Below, piece after piece: positions 27,034 through 36,084 of a stretch of DNA of 38,888 nucleotides. Origin of the DNA: an uncultured Akkermansia sp. (GTDB lineage: Bacteria; Verrucomicrobiota; Verrucomicrobiia; Verrucomicrobiales; Akkermansiaceae); contig CANQSY010000008.1 in the NCBI GenBank assembly GCA_947626635.1, positions 1 through 38,888 on the forward strand, in the 5' to 3' direction. The notes beneath the pieces were generated by a model. It was not told the origin of the DNA. It saw nothing but the letters and a program-made list of their open reading frames with translations, and did not search any database. Each line of letters starts with the position of its first letter. The first letter of the stretch is position 1. The translations under genes were made by a program, and so were the position numbers.

Positions 27034-27717
27034 ATGTACAGATTCTTAGCAGAAAGTCCCGCATTTTACTGGTATTACCTTGTCCTATGTCCGTTGATTC
27101 TTTTCGCGGACCTGTTGACCTGCCGAATGAGAGAGAGAGACCTTCTCCTACCGGTGCCTCTCCTTGCTCTGGGCTGTCCCATCGTGACGTACTTTCCTTG
27201 GGTATTCGGTACCTGTTTTCTGGGAGCAATCGGGTGGATATCGGATCGAATGCCGTCATTAGCTGAATCAAGTTGGAGTCCGGTATTCGTCATTTTTATG
27301 GCTCTTCCGATCTTTTTACCCCTATGGAAACGGTCTCGCTTTTACACGGCAGTAGCTCTTCATCGGCTCATGCAAGTAGCTGCCATCGTATGTGTGATTA
27401 TCGGATTGTGTCAGGAGAATGTACCCGGCGCAAGCAATATCATGTTTGCCTTCTCTGTGCTGGGCGGAACTCTTGCAACGGCATTTGGCATTGCAGCGAT
27501 TGTAATAGCGCTTTTCTTGAATCCCGTCATCACGCGGGCCGTCCGGGCAAGGAGGCTCAAGAAGGTGTCACGTTTTCCCTTCATGTCGTTCAAAAAGAGG
27601 ATGCACTACGTCCTGGCTTTGCTCTACATTCTCTTCTTTTGTGCTGCGATATTCACTGCGAAGGAATATGCACGAACAGCTTACAAAGCTGACCGCATCT
27701 CTCAACACGACAAATAA
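27034..27717 (+). CDS. Putative multi-pass membrane protein
   Basis: About six hydrophobic segments in 227 aa; AAGGA ribosome-binding-like sequence upstream. Confidence 0.65.
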   Translation: MYRFLAESPAFYWYYLVLCPLILFADLLTCRMRERDLLLPVPLLALGCPIVTYFPWVFGTCFLGAIGWISDRMPSLAESSWSPVFVIFMALPIFLPLWKRSRFYTAVALHRLMQVAAIVCVIIGLCQENVPGASNIMFAFSVLGGTLATAFGIAAIVIALFLNPVITRAVRARRLKKVSRFPFMSFKKRMHYVLALLYILFFCAAIFTAKEYARTAYKADRISQHDK

Positions 27718-27935
27718 ATTTCAGGCCCCGTTGTTGCATCCGGGTGTTCATACCGTTCGTGCCGGCCTTTTTTACTGTCTCGCCTTCCATCAGGCGAACC
27801 CGATCTTTTGGGCGCGCTAGCAGATTTTTTGCTTTTCACGAGGGGCATAACGTGGTAGAATCCGCCAGCTTGATGGAGGTTTAGGGAAAGTGAGAAGCGA
27901 CCATTTTCCACGAGCTGACAGATCCCACAAAGACT

Positions 27936-29501
27936 ATGGCTATCGACGCAAAATTGCTGGATGACCTTGAGGAGCGCCGCAAGAGAATCATGCTCTCCGG
28001 CGGTCAGGAAAAGATTGACAAACGACACGCCGCCGGTGATCAAACTGCCCGGGAGCGACTTGATTTTCTCTTTGATGCGGGCTCATTCACCGAGTTCGGT
28101 ATGCACACCCGCCACCACTGCCACAATTTCGGTCTCGACAAGAAAGACATTCCCGCTGAGGGCATCGTGGTCGGCGTCGGTCTTGTCAACGGCCACCCGG
28201 TTGCCGCATCTTCCGCCGACTTCATGGCGCAGGGCGGCTCGCTCGGCTACATGCACGCCATGAAGATATGCGATGCGCAGCAGTACGCGCTCAAAGCCGG
28301 CATACCTGTCATCCAGATCAATGATTCCGGCGGTGCGCGCTTACAGGAGGGAGTGGAGGCCCTCTCCGGCTTTGCGCACGTGTTTTCCAACAACGTCGCC
28401 GCGTCCGGGGTGGTGCCGCAGATATCGCTCATTCTCGGTCCTTGCGCAGGGGGCGCAGCTTACTCCCCCGCCCTCACGGATTTCATCATCATCCGACAAG
28501 GCGGCGCCGCCGGCATGTACATCACCGGTCCCAAGGTCATTGAACAGGTAACCTTTGAGCAATGCACCATGGAGGAAATCGGCAGCGCCGCGGTTCACGC
28601 CTCGGTCTCCGGAAACGCGCATTTTGTCGCGCAAAGCGATGAGGATGCCATCAACATCGCCAAACGTCTCCTGACCTACCTCCCTGCCAACAACACGCAG
28701 GAGCCCCCGCACGACCTGGGTACGCCCCTCGACATCGCGGACGACGAAGGCATGAATGACATCATTCCCGGGGACAACAGCACCCCGCTGGATATGCAGA
28801 AAGTGATCGCCCATCTTGTGGATGAGGGGAGTTTCATGGAGGTGCATGCGCAGTTCGCCGGCAACGTGATCGTTGGCTTCGCCCGCATCTGTGGCGTCGT
28901 TGTGGGAATCATCGCTAACCAGCCTGCCGTAAAAGCCGGGTGTCTGGATATTGACGCATCGGACAAGGCGGCGCGCTTCATCCGCTGCTGCGATTCCTTC
29001 AACATCCCCGTGGTGAATCTCGTGGACGTCCCCGGTTTCCTTCCCGGCAAGCAGCAGGAGCGCGGCGGCATCATCCGCCACGGTGCCAAGATGATCTTCG
29101 CTTATTCTTCCGCCACGGTGCCCAAGATCACGGTCATCCTCCGCAAAGCGTACGGCGGAGCCTACATCGCCATGTGCTGCAAGGACCTCGGGGCGGACGC
29201 CGTGTTCGCATGGCCTTGCGCCGAAATAGCCGTCATGGGAGCGCAGGGGGCTATCCCCATCCTCTACGGTCGCGAGTTGAAAGGCATCGAGGATGAAACG
29301 GCTCGCGAGGCTCGACGCGCCGAGCTGTTCAAGGAGTACACCGAAGCCTTCTACAACCCGTACGCCGCCGCCCAGGTAGGCCAAGTGACGGAGGTGATCA
29401 ACCCGAAGGAGACGCGCGCCAAGGTGGCGCTCACCCTGCGGACCCTCCTCAGCAAGCGCGAAACGCGTCCCGCCAAGAAGCACGGCAACATCCCTCTCTG
29501 A
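27936..29501 (+). CDS. mmdA: Acyl-CoA carboxylase / methylmalonyl-CoA decarboxylase carboxyltransferase subunit
   Basis: GGARLQEGVEALSGFAHVFSNNV, GPCAGGAAYSPALTDFIIIRQG, MYITGPKVIEQVTFE, NLVDVPGFLPGKQQERGGIIRHGAKMIFAYSSATVPKITVILRKAYGGAYIAMCCKDLGAD; followed by pump subunits. Confidence 0.9.
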   Translation: MAIDAKLLDDLEERRKRIMLSGGQEKIDKRHAAGDQTARERLDFLFDAGSFTEFGMHTRHHCHNFGLDKKDIPAEGIVVGVGLVNGHPVAASSADFMAQGGSLGYMHAMKICDAQQYALKAGIPVIQINDSGGARLQEGVEALSGFAHVFSNNVAASGVVPQISLILGPCAGGAAYSPALTDFIIIRQGGAAGMYITGPKVIEQVTFEQCTMEEIGSAAVHASVSGNAHFVAQSDEDAINIAKRLLTYLPANNTQEPPHDLGTPLDIADDEGMNDIIPGDNSTPLDMQKVIAHLVDEGSFMEVHAQFAGNVIVGFARICGVVVGIIANQPAVKAGCLDIDASDKAARFIRCCDSFNIPVVNLVDVPGFLPGKQQERGGIIRHGAKMIFAYSSATVPKITVILRKAYGGAYIAMCCKDLGADAVFAWPCAEIAVMGAQGAIPILYGRELKGIEDETAREARRAELFKEYTEAFYNPYAAAQVGQVTEVINPKETRAKVALTLRTLLSKRETRPAKKHGNIPL

Positions 29502-29528
29502 TTTTCTCTTTCCCATCCTTTCCCGACC

Positions 29529-29975
29529 ATGCACGTACCCTTCTTTCCCTTAGCTGCCATCGGCAATCTGGACGCCGAGGCTGTGAGCTACCAGTTCATC
29601 GGCATGCTCGTGGTGTTCTGCTGCCTTGGACTGCTGAGCATCATTCTCACCATCTCCGGCTCTGTGGCCGTGCGGATGGAGGCCAAACGCAACGCCAGGC
29701 AAGCTGCCGCGAAAGCCGCTCTGACCTCCTCTGCCGCGGCGAGCAGTCCGACTCCGAGCGAACCTTCACCCCAGCAGATCGCCGCTCTCGCCGCCGGCAT
29801 TTACAATACAGCCGCCTCCTCCATCACCCCTGAGCTCGTCGCCGCCATCGCCGCCGCCGTCAAATATACCGTCGGTTCCGATGCCCGCATCCTTTCCATC
29901 CAGCCCGTGGACTCCTCCTACGCGCAGAGCGGGCGGAGTTCCATCATGAACTCACACCTCCCCCTGCACGGCTGA
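29529..29975 (+). CDS. OadG-type gamma/delta subunit of sodium-pumping decarboxylase
   Basis: Single TM (FIGMLVVFCCLGLLSIILTISG), Ala/Pro-rich linker, conserved operon position. Confidence 0.75.
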   Translation: MHVPFFPLAAIGNLDAEAVSYQFIGMLVVFCCLGLLSIILTISGSVAVRMEAKRNARQAAAKAALTSSAAASSPTPSEPSPQQIAALAAGIYNTAASSITPELVAAIAAAVKYTVGSDARILSIQPVDSSYAQSGRSSIMNSHLPLHG

Positions 29976-30034
29976 CCCACCCTCTCTCAACAACTTCTCA
30001 TTATTTTCAAACTTAAAACCAACGCACAATCATT

Positions 30035-30430
30035 ATGAAACAGCTCCGTATAACAGTCGCCGGACAGACCTTTGACGTTACCGTTGAAACCGTGGGAGGC
30101 AGCGCTCCCGCCGCCGCACCGGCTCCCGTAGCGCCGGTCCCCGTGGCAGTTCCCGCGCCGGTTGCAGCACCCGCACCCGCAGCTGCCCCCGCACCTGCAG
30201 CCGCGCCCGCCGGTTCCGGAACCCCCATCCCCAGCCCGCTGGCAGGAAAGGTGGTGAGTCTGGACGTCCAACCCGGCGCTGTCGTCAAGGAGGGGGACCA
30301 AGTCCTCACCTTGGAGGCCATGAAGATGAACACGGTGATCTACGCCCCCAAAGCCGGCACCGTGAGTTCTTTCTGTGTGGCTCCCGGCGACACCGTGACG
30401 GAAGGTCAGGCGCTGGCCTACCTCGGCTAA
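30035..30430 (+). CDS. Biotin carrier protein of sodium-pumping decarboxylase
   Basis: Long Ala-Pro linker then PLAGKVVSLDVQPGAVVKEGDQVLTLEAMKMNTVIYAP with biotinylation MKM. Confidence 0.92.
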   Translation: MKQLRITVAGQTFDVTVETVGGSAPAAAPAPVAPVPVAVPAPVAAPAPAAAPAPAAAPAGSGTPIPSPLAGKVVSLDVQPGAVVKEGDQVLTLEAMKMNTVIYAPKAGTVSSFCVAPGDTVTEGQALAYLG

Positions 30431-30499
30431 CTCAATCTTACAGTTTACCGGGCTGATGGTCACACGACCTTCAGTTCCCCTTTTATCTCACCCTCACCT

Positions 30500-31921
30500 A
30501 TGCAGGAACTCCTTCAATCATTCAGCGATTTTATATCCGGAATGGGCATCTTTTCCATGACGTACCAGATGTACATCATGTGGGGCGTGGTTCTCGTGCT
30601 GCTCTTTTTCGGCGTGGTCATGAAGTTCGAGCCCCTCTTGCTCGTCCCCATCGCCTTCGGCGCGCTCATCGCCAATATCCCGGATAACGGCATGGTCATC
30701 ACCCAGGCTCAACGCCAGGTCGTCTCCATCTCGGACAAGAATACCGTCCAAACCAGCGTCATCAAGGATGTCGGTTTCATCTCCGGGACGGTCGCGCCCT
30801 ACAAGGATTCCTCTCCCTCCATGCAGGATACTTCCGCTCTCTCCCCGGAAGAAAAAGCCAAATACGAAGCCGCTATGGCGGAACCCATGCAGGTCGAACC
30901 GCTCGTGGACTCTCAAGGCAAGCCCGTGAAAGGCGCGGTGAAGGTGACCGGACAGACCCCGCAGAAGTTCATGATCATCGGCTTCAACTCCGGACTCTTC
31001 GACTTCCTCGGACAGGGCATCAAGTGCGAAATTTTCCCGGCGCTGATCTTCATGGGTGTCGGCGCGCTCACCGATTTTGGTCCCCTTCTCGCCTCTCCCA
31101 GAGCGCTGCTGCTCGGCGCGGCCGCCCAGGGTGGCGTCGCCTTCACGTTCCTCGCGGCCATGGCCTTGGGCTTCACCAAGGGAGAAGCCTCTGCGATCGG
31201 TATCATCGGCGGAGCTGACGGTCCTACCTCCATCTTCCTCGCCAGCAAACTGGCGCCCCACCTCCTCGGCGCCATCGCCGTTGCAGCCTACACCTACATG
31301 GCGCTCGTGCCGCTCATCCAACCTCCCTTCATGAAGCTCTTCACCACGGAGAAGCAGCGTAAGATCAAGATGAAGAGCCTGCGCCAGGTCTCGCGCGGTG
31401 AGAAACTCTTCTTCTGCTTCGTGGTCACGATCGTCACCATCCTCATCTGTCCGGATGCGGCGCCGCTGCTCGGCATGCTCATGCTCGGCAATTTCCTGCG
31501 CGAATGCAAGGTTACGGAGCGACTCGTCTCCTGTGCCCAAAATGAGCTCATGAATATCACAACCATCCTGCTCGGCGTCTCCGTCGGTCTCACGATGCAG
31601 GGCGGACGCTTCCTCCAGGGAGAAACCCTGCTCATCATCGCTCTGGGTGTGGTTGCCTTCGCCATCGCTACCGTTTGCGGTCTCCTTTGCGCCCAGCTCA
31701 TGAACCTCATCCCCGGCTGGAGCAAGAACCCCATCAACCCGCTTATCGGCTCGGCCGGCGTTTCCGCCGTTCCCATGGCTGCACGCGTCTCCCACACCGT
31801 CGGACAACAGGCCGACCGCACCAACTTCCTGCTCATGCACGCCATGGGTCCCAATGTGGCAGGCGTCATCGGCACGGCTGTTATCGCCGGCTACTACATC
31901 ACCACCCTCAGCGGACACTAA
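30500..31921 (+). CDS. Sodium ion-translocating decarboxylase beta subunit (OadB/MmdB family) with N-terminal-half insertion
   Basis: CEIFPALIFMGVGALTDFGPLLASP, GIIGGADGPTSIFLASKLAP, NPLIGSAGVSAVPMAARVSH. Confidence 0.93.
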   Translation: MQELLQSFSDFISGMGIFSMTYQMYIMWGVVLVLLFFGVVMKFEPLLLVPIAFGALIANIPDNGMVITQAQRQVVSISDKNTVQTSVIKDVGFISGTVAPYKDSSPSMQDTSALSPEEKAKYEAAMAEPMQVEPLVDSQGKPVKGAVKVTGQTPQKFMIIGFNSGLFDFLGQGIKCEIFPALIFMGVGALTDFGPLLASPRALLLGAAAQGGVAFTFLAAMALGFTKGEASAIGIIGGADGPTSIFLASKLAPHLLGAIAVAAYTYMALVPLIQPPFMKLFTTEKQRKIKMKSLRQVSRGEKLFFCFVVTIVTILICPDAAPLLGMLMLGNFLRECKVTERLVSCAQNELMNITTILLGVSVGLTMQGGRFLQGETLLIIALGVVAFAIATVCGLLCAQLMNLIPGWSKNPINPLIGSAGVSAVPMAARVSHTVGQQADRTNFLLMHAMGPNVAGVIGTAVIAGYYITTLSGH

Positions 31922-32172
31922 AAAATCGCTACCGTGTCCCGCCTCCCGAGCAACCACTGGGGGACACCGGTTGGGAATTGCGGGGAGAACACGTCCCGCT
32001 ACGGTTGAGTTTTCACCGTTCCGTTACACGCGTTTTTTCAAAATTCCGCTCCGCCAAGATACTCGTAGCGCGCAAATTCCCCCCAATCGTTATCCGTGAA
32101 GGAGCAACGGGTATGTTCCTCTTTCCTACCTGATTTTGAGGGGAACGCGGGGAGGGGAGTGTCTATAAAAGC

Positions 32173-32448
32173 ATGAGAAAAATATCGAAAGTGATCATGC
32201 TATTGTTGGCTGCTCTGATGGCCCCTTGGGAAGCGGCGCAGGCGGTGTCAGTGACCATCGGCAACGACCGCGACCGGGATCATCGCGCTGAAATGCGCCG
32301 CCGCGAAGAACGACGCGACGACGCCCGCTACCACCGCGACCGTGACCGACACCGCAGAGACCGCGATCGACGTCATGGCGATGATGATAATATGCGTCGC
32401 TTTATCCGCAACGTCACCGGCGACTCCAACCGTCCTCGCCGCAGGTGA
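32173..32448 (+). CDS. Small secreted Arg/Asp/His-rich protein
   Basis: Signal peptide MRKISKVIMLLLAALMAPWEAAQA followed by IGNDRDRDHRAEMRRREERRDDARYHRDRDRHRRDRDRRHGDDD. Confidence 0.6.
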   Translation: MRKISKVIMLLLAALMAPWEAAQAVSVTIGNDRDRDHRAEMRRREERRDDARYHRDRDRHRRDRDRRHGDDDNMRRFIRNVTGDSNRPRRR

Positions 32449-32454
32449 CCATCA

Positions 32455-33327
32455 TCAGCGCCTGCTGGATTTGACAACAATGGTGGCAAGGACGAGGGCA
32501 AAACCCACCCATTGTCCGGGCAAAATCGACTCAGAGTAGACGAGCCAGCCGAGGAGTACAGCCTCTGTGGGTTCCAAGCAGGAAATAATGCCGAACTCAA
32601 GCGAGTTGAGACGGCGCATCGCATAAGCGACAAGCGCAAGCACGCCTACACCCTGAAGCACCCCTATACCTACTAGCCACAACCAGCCGGTCGCTGCCCC
32701 TTCCAGCGGCTGCGCGATGCAGAGCAACGGCGGCAAAAGCGCAAGGGTGCCGGCAGCCGCCTGCCAATACACGCGCCGCAGCGTGCTCACCTCCGCAGAC
32801 ATGCAGCGGTTGAGCACGAGATAGAAGGAGTAAAAAATACCGCAGAGGATGCCGTAGAGCAGTCCGAGAGCTTCCTCTCCCTCCCCATGCTCCGCACCCG
32901 AAAAATAGGAGACAAGGATGATTCCTATGCTGGCCGTGCAGAGAAGCATCACATCCCGCCGCGGCGGCAGGTGTCGCCGGAACAGCGATTCCCACACCGC
33001 TGAGAGCATGGGACCGGAAGCCGGCAGAAGCGCCGCTATACCTGCCGTGGTGTGACGTATGGCCAAATAATAAAACAAGATGCACAACCCTATGCTCACG
33101 CCGGAAACAAATGCAGCGGGAGAAAAACGCAGCGTCATCCCATGACGGTACCTCAGCCACGCCGCCACCAGCCCGATCAGCACAAAACCGACACTGAACC
33201 GCGCAAACGAGCATAGCTGCGCGCTGCACCCGGACTCTCGCACAAAGACACACAGCGACCCCATCAGCATAGCCGCTACCATCGCCGCCACCAATGCGCG
33301 CGCGTGAGTTGTCGCGTCGGGTTGCAT
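32455..33327 (-). CDS. EamA/DMT-family transporter
   Basis: Ten hydrophobic segments; two-repeat EamA pattern (RHTTAGIAALLPASGPMLSAVWESLFRRHLPPRRD; LEFGIISCLEPTEAVLLGWLVYSESILPGQWVGFALVL). Confidence 0.85.
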   Translation of the reverse strand: MQPDATTHARALVAAMVAAMLMGSLCVFVRESGCSAQLCSFARFSVGFVLIGLVAAWLRYRHGMTLRFSPAAFVSGVSIGLCILFYYLAIRHTTAGIAALLPASGPMLSAVWESLFRRHLPPRRDVMLLCTASIGIILVSYFSGAEHGEGEEALGLLYGILCGIFYSFYLVLNRCMSAEVSTLRRVYWQAAAGTLALLPPLLCIAQPLEGAATGWLWLVGIGVLQGVGVLALVAYAMRRLNSLEFGIISCLEPTEAVLLGWLVYSESILPGQWVGFALVLATIVVKSSRR

Positions 33328-33339
33328 CGTCTCCGCTTC

Positions 33340-33960
33340 CTACGAGCGCGCTTCATCCGCGCGCAGTGCGTCCACACAAATCGCACTCCATGTTTCCAAC
33401 CGATCGTAAAGAGGACCGCCAAGCTCTTCCAAGGTATGGAAACCCAGGTCCGCAAGAGCTTTTTCATTCGGAGCTACCTCCTCGGTGTCCAGCTCGAAAA
33501 GGTGCACGATACCCAGGTGCACACTGCCGACCTCATTCGTATCATCGTTGATGACGGCGTAGAGGTGCTGAACAGCCGTGCCGGAGAACGTAATTTCCTC
33601 GCGAATTTCGCGTTCCATTCCGGCGAGATAGGTCGTTATGCTGTCGGTGAGACCGTCAATAGGGTTGATATGGCCGCCGATGCCGAGGGATATCTTGTTG
33701 TGGAGACGTGTTTCGCCGCCCTTGGGTGTGCGAGAGTATGCGAGGACACGTCCATTGTGCCGAAATATGGCGTACGCGATGATCTGCTTGAAGGAGGGAT
33801 CTCCCTCCGCCGCATCACGATCCATATACCTTGCCACCTCGGGCCGCAGAAAGGCCTCTAAATAGTCTTGAGGATTGCGTCTCACTCCGTAAAAATCCCC
33901 CACCTCTTCAAATACCGCGCGAGGCACGACCAATACCTGCTCTCCATTGTAGCGTGACAT
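33340..33960 (-). CDS. NUDIX-like hydrolase / phosphoesterase
   Basis: IIAYAIFRHNGRVLAYSRTPKGGETRLHNKISLGIGGHINPIDG ... EREIREEI Nudix-box-like pattern. Confidence 0.75.
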   Translation of the reverse strand: MSRYNGEQVLVVPRAVFEEVGDFYGVRRNPQDYLEAFLRPEVARYMDRDAAEGDPSFKQIIAYAIFRHNGRVLAYSRTPKGGETRLHNKISLGIGGHINPIDGLTDSITTYLAGMEREIREEITFSGTAVQHLYAVINDDTNEVGSVHLGIVHLFELDTEEVAPNEKALADLGFHTLEELGGPLYDRLETWSAICVDALRADEARS

Positions 33961-34002
33961 GCGCAGAGTCTAACACATCCCAACCGCATTGGCAAGCCCC
34001 GG

Positions 34003-34045
34003 ACCACACGTGTCCCCATAAAATCTTCTCCGGGCTCATTCAACC
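34003..34045 (+). repeat. Copy of dispersed CACGTG-type intergenic repeat
   Basis: ACCACACGTGTCCCCATAAAATCTTCTCCGGGCTCATTCAACC; aligns with 22567-22607 and the reverse complement of 4981-5010. Confidence 0.6.
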
Positions 34046-34308
34046 CTTTCCCCGCGCGATTTCTATGAACGAAGGAACTAAGGCTGTGAGTCTGGCTTTG
34101 CCTAACACCCTCCCCTTTCCAGCTGCCCCACAGGCGTAGCATTGTCCTTATGAGAGAGGTCCAATAAAAATGAGAATGCCCCAAAAATTCCGCTTCGCAC
34201 TGTCTTAACTCGTCGGCCGCCTCCGTCCGTAGGGCTTGTTTTTTTCTGGGACGGATGTGGTCCCGTCCACGAAGATATTTTGCCATTGCAGGTCGCTTGC
34301 AAAAAAGG

Positions 34309-34336
34309 TTGATTTTGTTAAGAAGCAGGGTATACT
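34309..34336 (+). promoter_or_regulatory. Sigma70-like promoter TTGATT-16-TATACT upstream of the ABC-F gene
   Basis: TTGATT 34309-34314, TATACT 34331-34336, ATG at 34352. Confidence 0.5.
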
Positions 34337-34351
34337 GACGCTTCAAAGGCT

Positions 34352-35956
34352 ATGCTCACCATCAAAAATCTCTCTAAGGCGCACGCGGGACGCACCCTGT
34401 TCAGCGGCACGGAACTGGTCGTCAACTGGGGAGAAAGAATTGCCCTCGTGGGACCTAACGGCGCCGGTAAATCGACCCTCTTCCGCATGATTCTCGGCGA
34501 GGACGCCCCGGACGAGGGAGAAATCCAACGCGATGAGTACGCCACCATAGGTTACCTGCCTCAGGAGGCAGGCGATCCCTCAGACCGGTCGATCCTCGAA
34601 ATCGCCATGAGCATCACACCGGAAATGCGTGTAGCCATCCGCACAATCATGGAATGCGAGGCCAAGGGAGATCACTCCGGCGCAGCTTATGCCCACGCCA
34701 TCGATACGTACACGGCACACGACGGCTATCAACTGGAGCCTAAAGCCAAGCGGATTCTCAAGGGGCTGGCGTTTAAGGATAGTGACTTCGCGAGACCGGC
34801 TCGCGAGATGAGCGGGGGATGGGTCATGCGAGCGCATCTTGCGCAACTCCTCGTAGCGGAACCGGACCTCCTGATGCTCGACGAACCAACGAACCACCTG
34901 GATTTGATGAGCTTGCTGTGGCTGCGCAGGTATTTGAGAAATTACCCCGGAGCGATCCTCATGATCTCCCACGACCGCGATTTCATGGACGAACTGGTCG
35001 AGGCTATATACGACATTGAGAATGCGCAACTCGTGCGTTACACGGGGAATTACTCCACCTTCCTCAAACTGAAAGAACAACGATATGCCATTCTGCTGGC
35101 GGCCTGGCGCAACCAGCAGCGCGAAATCGCCCATATCGAGGCCTTTGTGAACCGATTCCGCTCCGTAGCTTCCAAAGCCGCACAAGTGCAAAGCAGGGTT
35201 AAACAACTTGAAAAAATCCAACGGATTGAAAAACCTCGTCCGGCCCGCAAGACCTTCAAATTTATCTTCCCACAACCTCCGCGCAGTACGCAACGCGTCA
35301 TTGAGCTTGAACATGTCTCGCAGTCATACGATGACCACGAGGTGTACAGGGATCTCAATCTCCTCGTCGAACGCGGTCAGCGAATCGTCCTTGTCGGTCC
35401 GAACGGAGCCGGCAAGTCCACTCTCCTCAAAATTCTTGCCGGCGTGGTTCCCATTCGTTCAGGGAAACGCATCGTGGGGACCACGACGCGAATCGGCTAC
35501 TTCTCGCAAATGCGCTCCGAAAACCTTACTCCCCATTATACCGTGCTGGAGGAAATCATGAAGGCTGACCCCGAGCTGCGAGAAGAAGAGGCTCGCGGAG
35601 TGCTCGGTTCCTTTCTTTTCCGCCGTCTCGACGTCGAGAAACGCGTCGAGGTCCTTTCAGGAGGCGAAAAGTCGCGGCTCAGTCTCGTCAAATTCCTCGT
35701 CAATCCGCCCAATCTCCTCCTCATGGATGAACCGACGACCCACCTCGATCTCATGAGCGTAGAGGCACTCTCTCAGGCGCTCATGCGCTATGAGGGCACC
35801 CTCGTCTTCATCTCGCACGATGTCCATTTCATCCGCTCTCTGGCTGAAAAAACTCTCCACATCAATCAGGGTGTCCTCACCCCTTACGCCGGAGGCTACG
35901 ATTATTACCTGGAAAAATCAGGGCTCCTGAATGCCGACCTCGCTATGGACCTCTGA
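34352..35956 (+). CDS. ABC-F family ATP-binding protein
   Basis: Two ABC domains (GPNGAGKSTLFRMI / GPNGAGKSTLLKIL; LLMLDEPTNHLDL / LLLMDEPTTHLDL), no TM, linker between domains. Confidence 0.94.
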   Translation: MLTIKNLSKAHAGRTLFSGTELVVNWGERIALVGPNGAGKSTLFRMILGEDAPDEGEIQRDEYATIGYLPQEAGDPSDRSILEIAMSITPEMRVAIRTIMECEAKGDHSGAAYAHAIDTYTAHDGYQLEPKAKRILKGLAFKDSDFARPAREMSGGWVMRAHLAQLLVAEPDLLMLDEPTNHLDLMSLLWLRRYLRNYPGAILMISHDRDFMDELVEAIYDIENAQLVRYTGNYSTFLKLKEQRYAILLAAWRNQQREIAHIEAFVNRFRSVASKAAQVQSRVKQLEKIQRIEKPRPARKTFKFIFPQPPRSTQRVIELEHVSQSYDDHEVYRDLNLLVERGQRIVLVGPNGAGKSTLLKILAGVVPIRSGKRIVGTTTRIGYFSQMRSENLTPHYTVLEEIMKADPELREEEARGVLGSFLFRRLDVEKRVEVLSGGEKSRLSLVKFLVNPPNLLLMDEPTTHLDLMSVEALSQALMRYEGTLVFISHDVHFIRSLAEKTLHINQGVLTPYAGGYDYYLEKSGLLNADLAMDL

Positions 35957-36084
35957 CCTTTTCTCCGACGCCAAGCGCGGCTCCGACATGACCGTCCCCG
36001 TCCCTTCGGCGGGACTCTCCTCCATCGCTGAGACAGCGCGGGATGGCTGTGTGCGCCGTTTCACGTCCAACCACGAGGCAATGC

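Noticed and set aside
28341-29534. 397-aa minus-strand ORF opposite mmdA
   Set aside because: Antisense artefact; sense strand is a clear carboxyltransferase.
30095-30230. GC-rich CCCGCACCCGCAGCTGCC-type repeats
   Set aside because: Explained by the Ala-Pro linker of the biotin carrier protein.
30518-31957. 479-aa minus-strand ORF opposite the OadB-like gene
   Set aside because: Asp/Glu/His-rich antisense translation of a membrane protein; no plausible domain.
34080-34345. Possible decayed transposase in the ABC-F upstream region (minus-strand frame WQNIFVDGTTSVPEKNKPYGRRRPTS)
   Set aside because: The FVDGT-like string is weakly reminiscent of IS4/IS5 transposases, but frames are short and no second motif was found.
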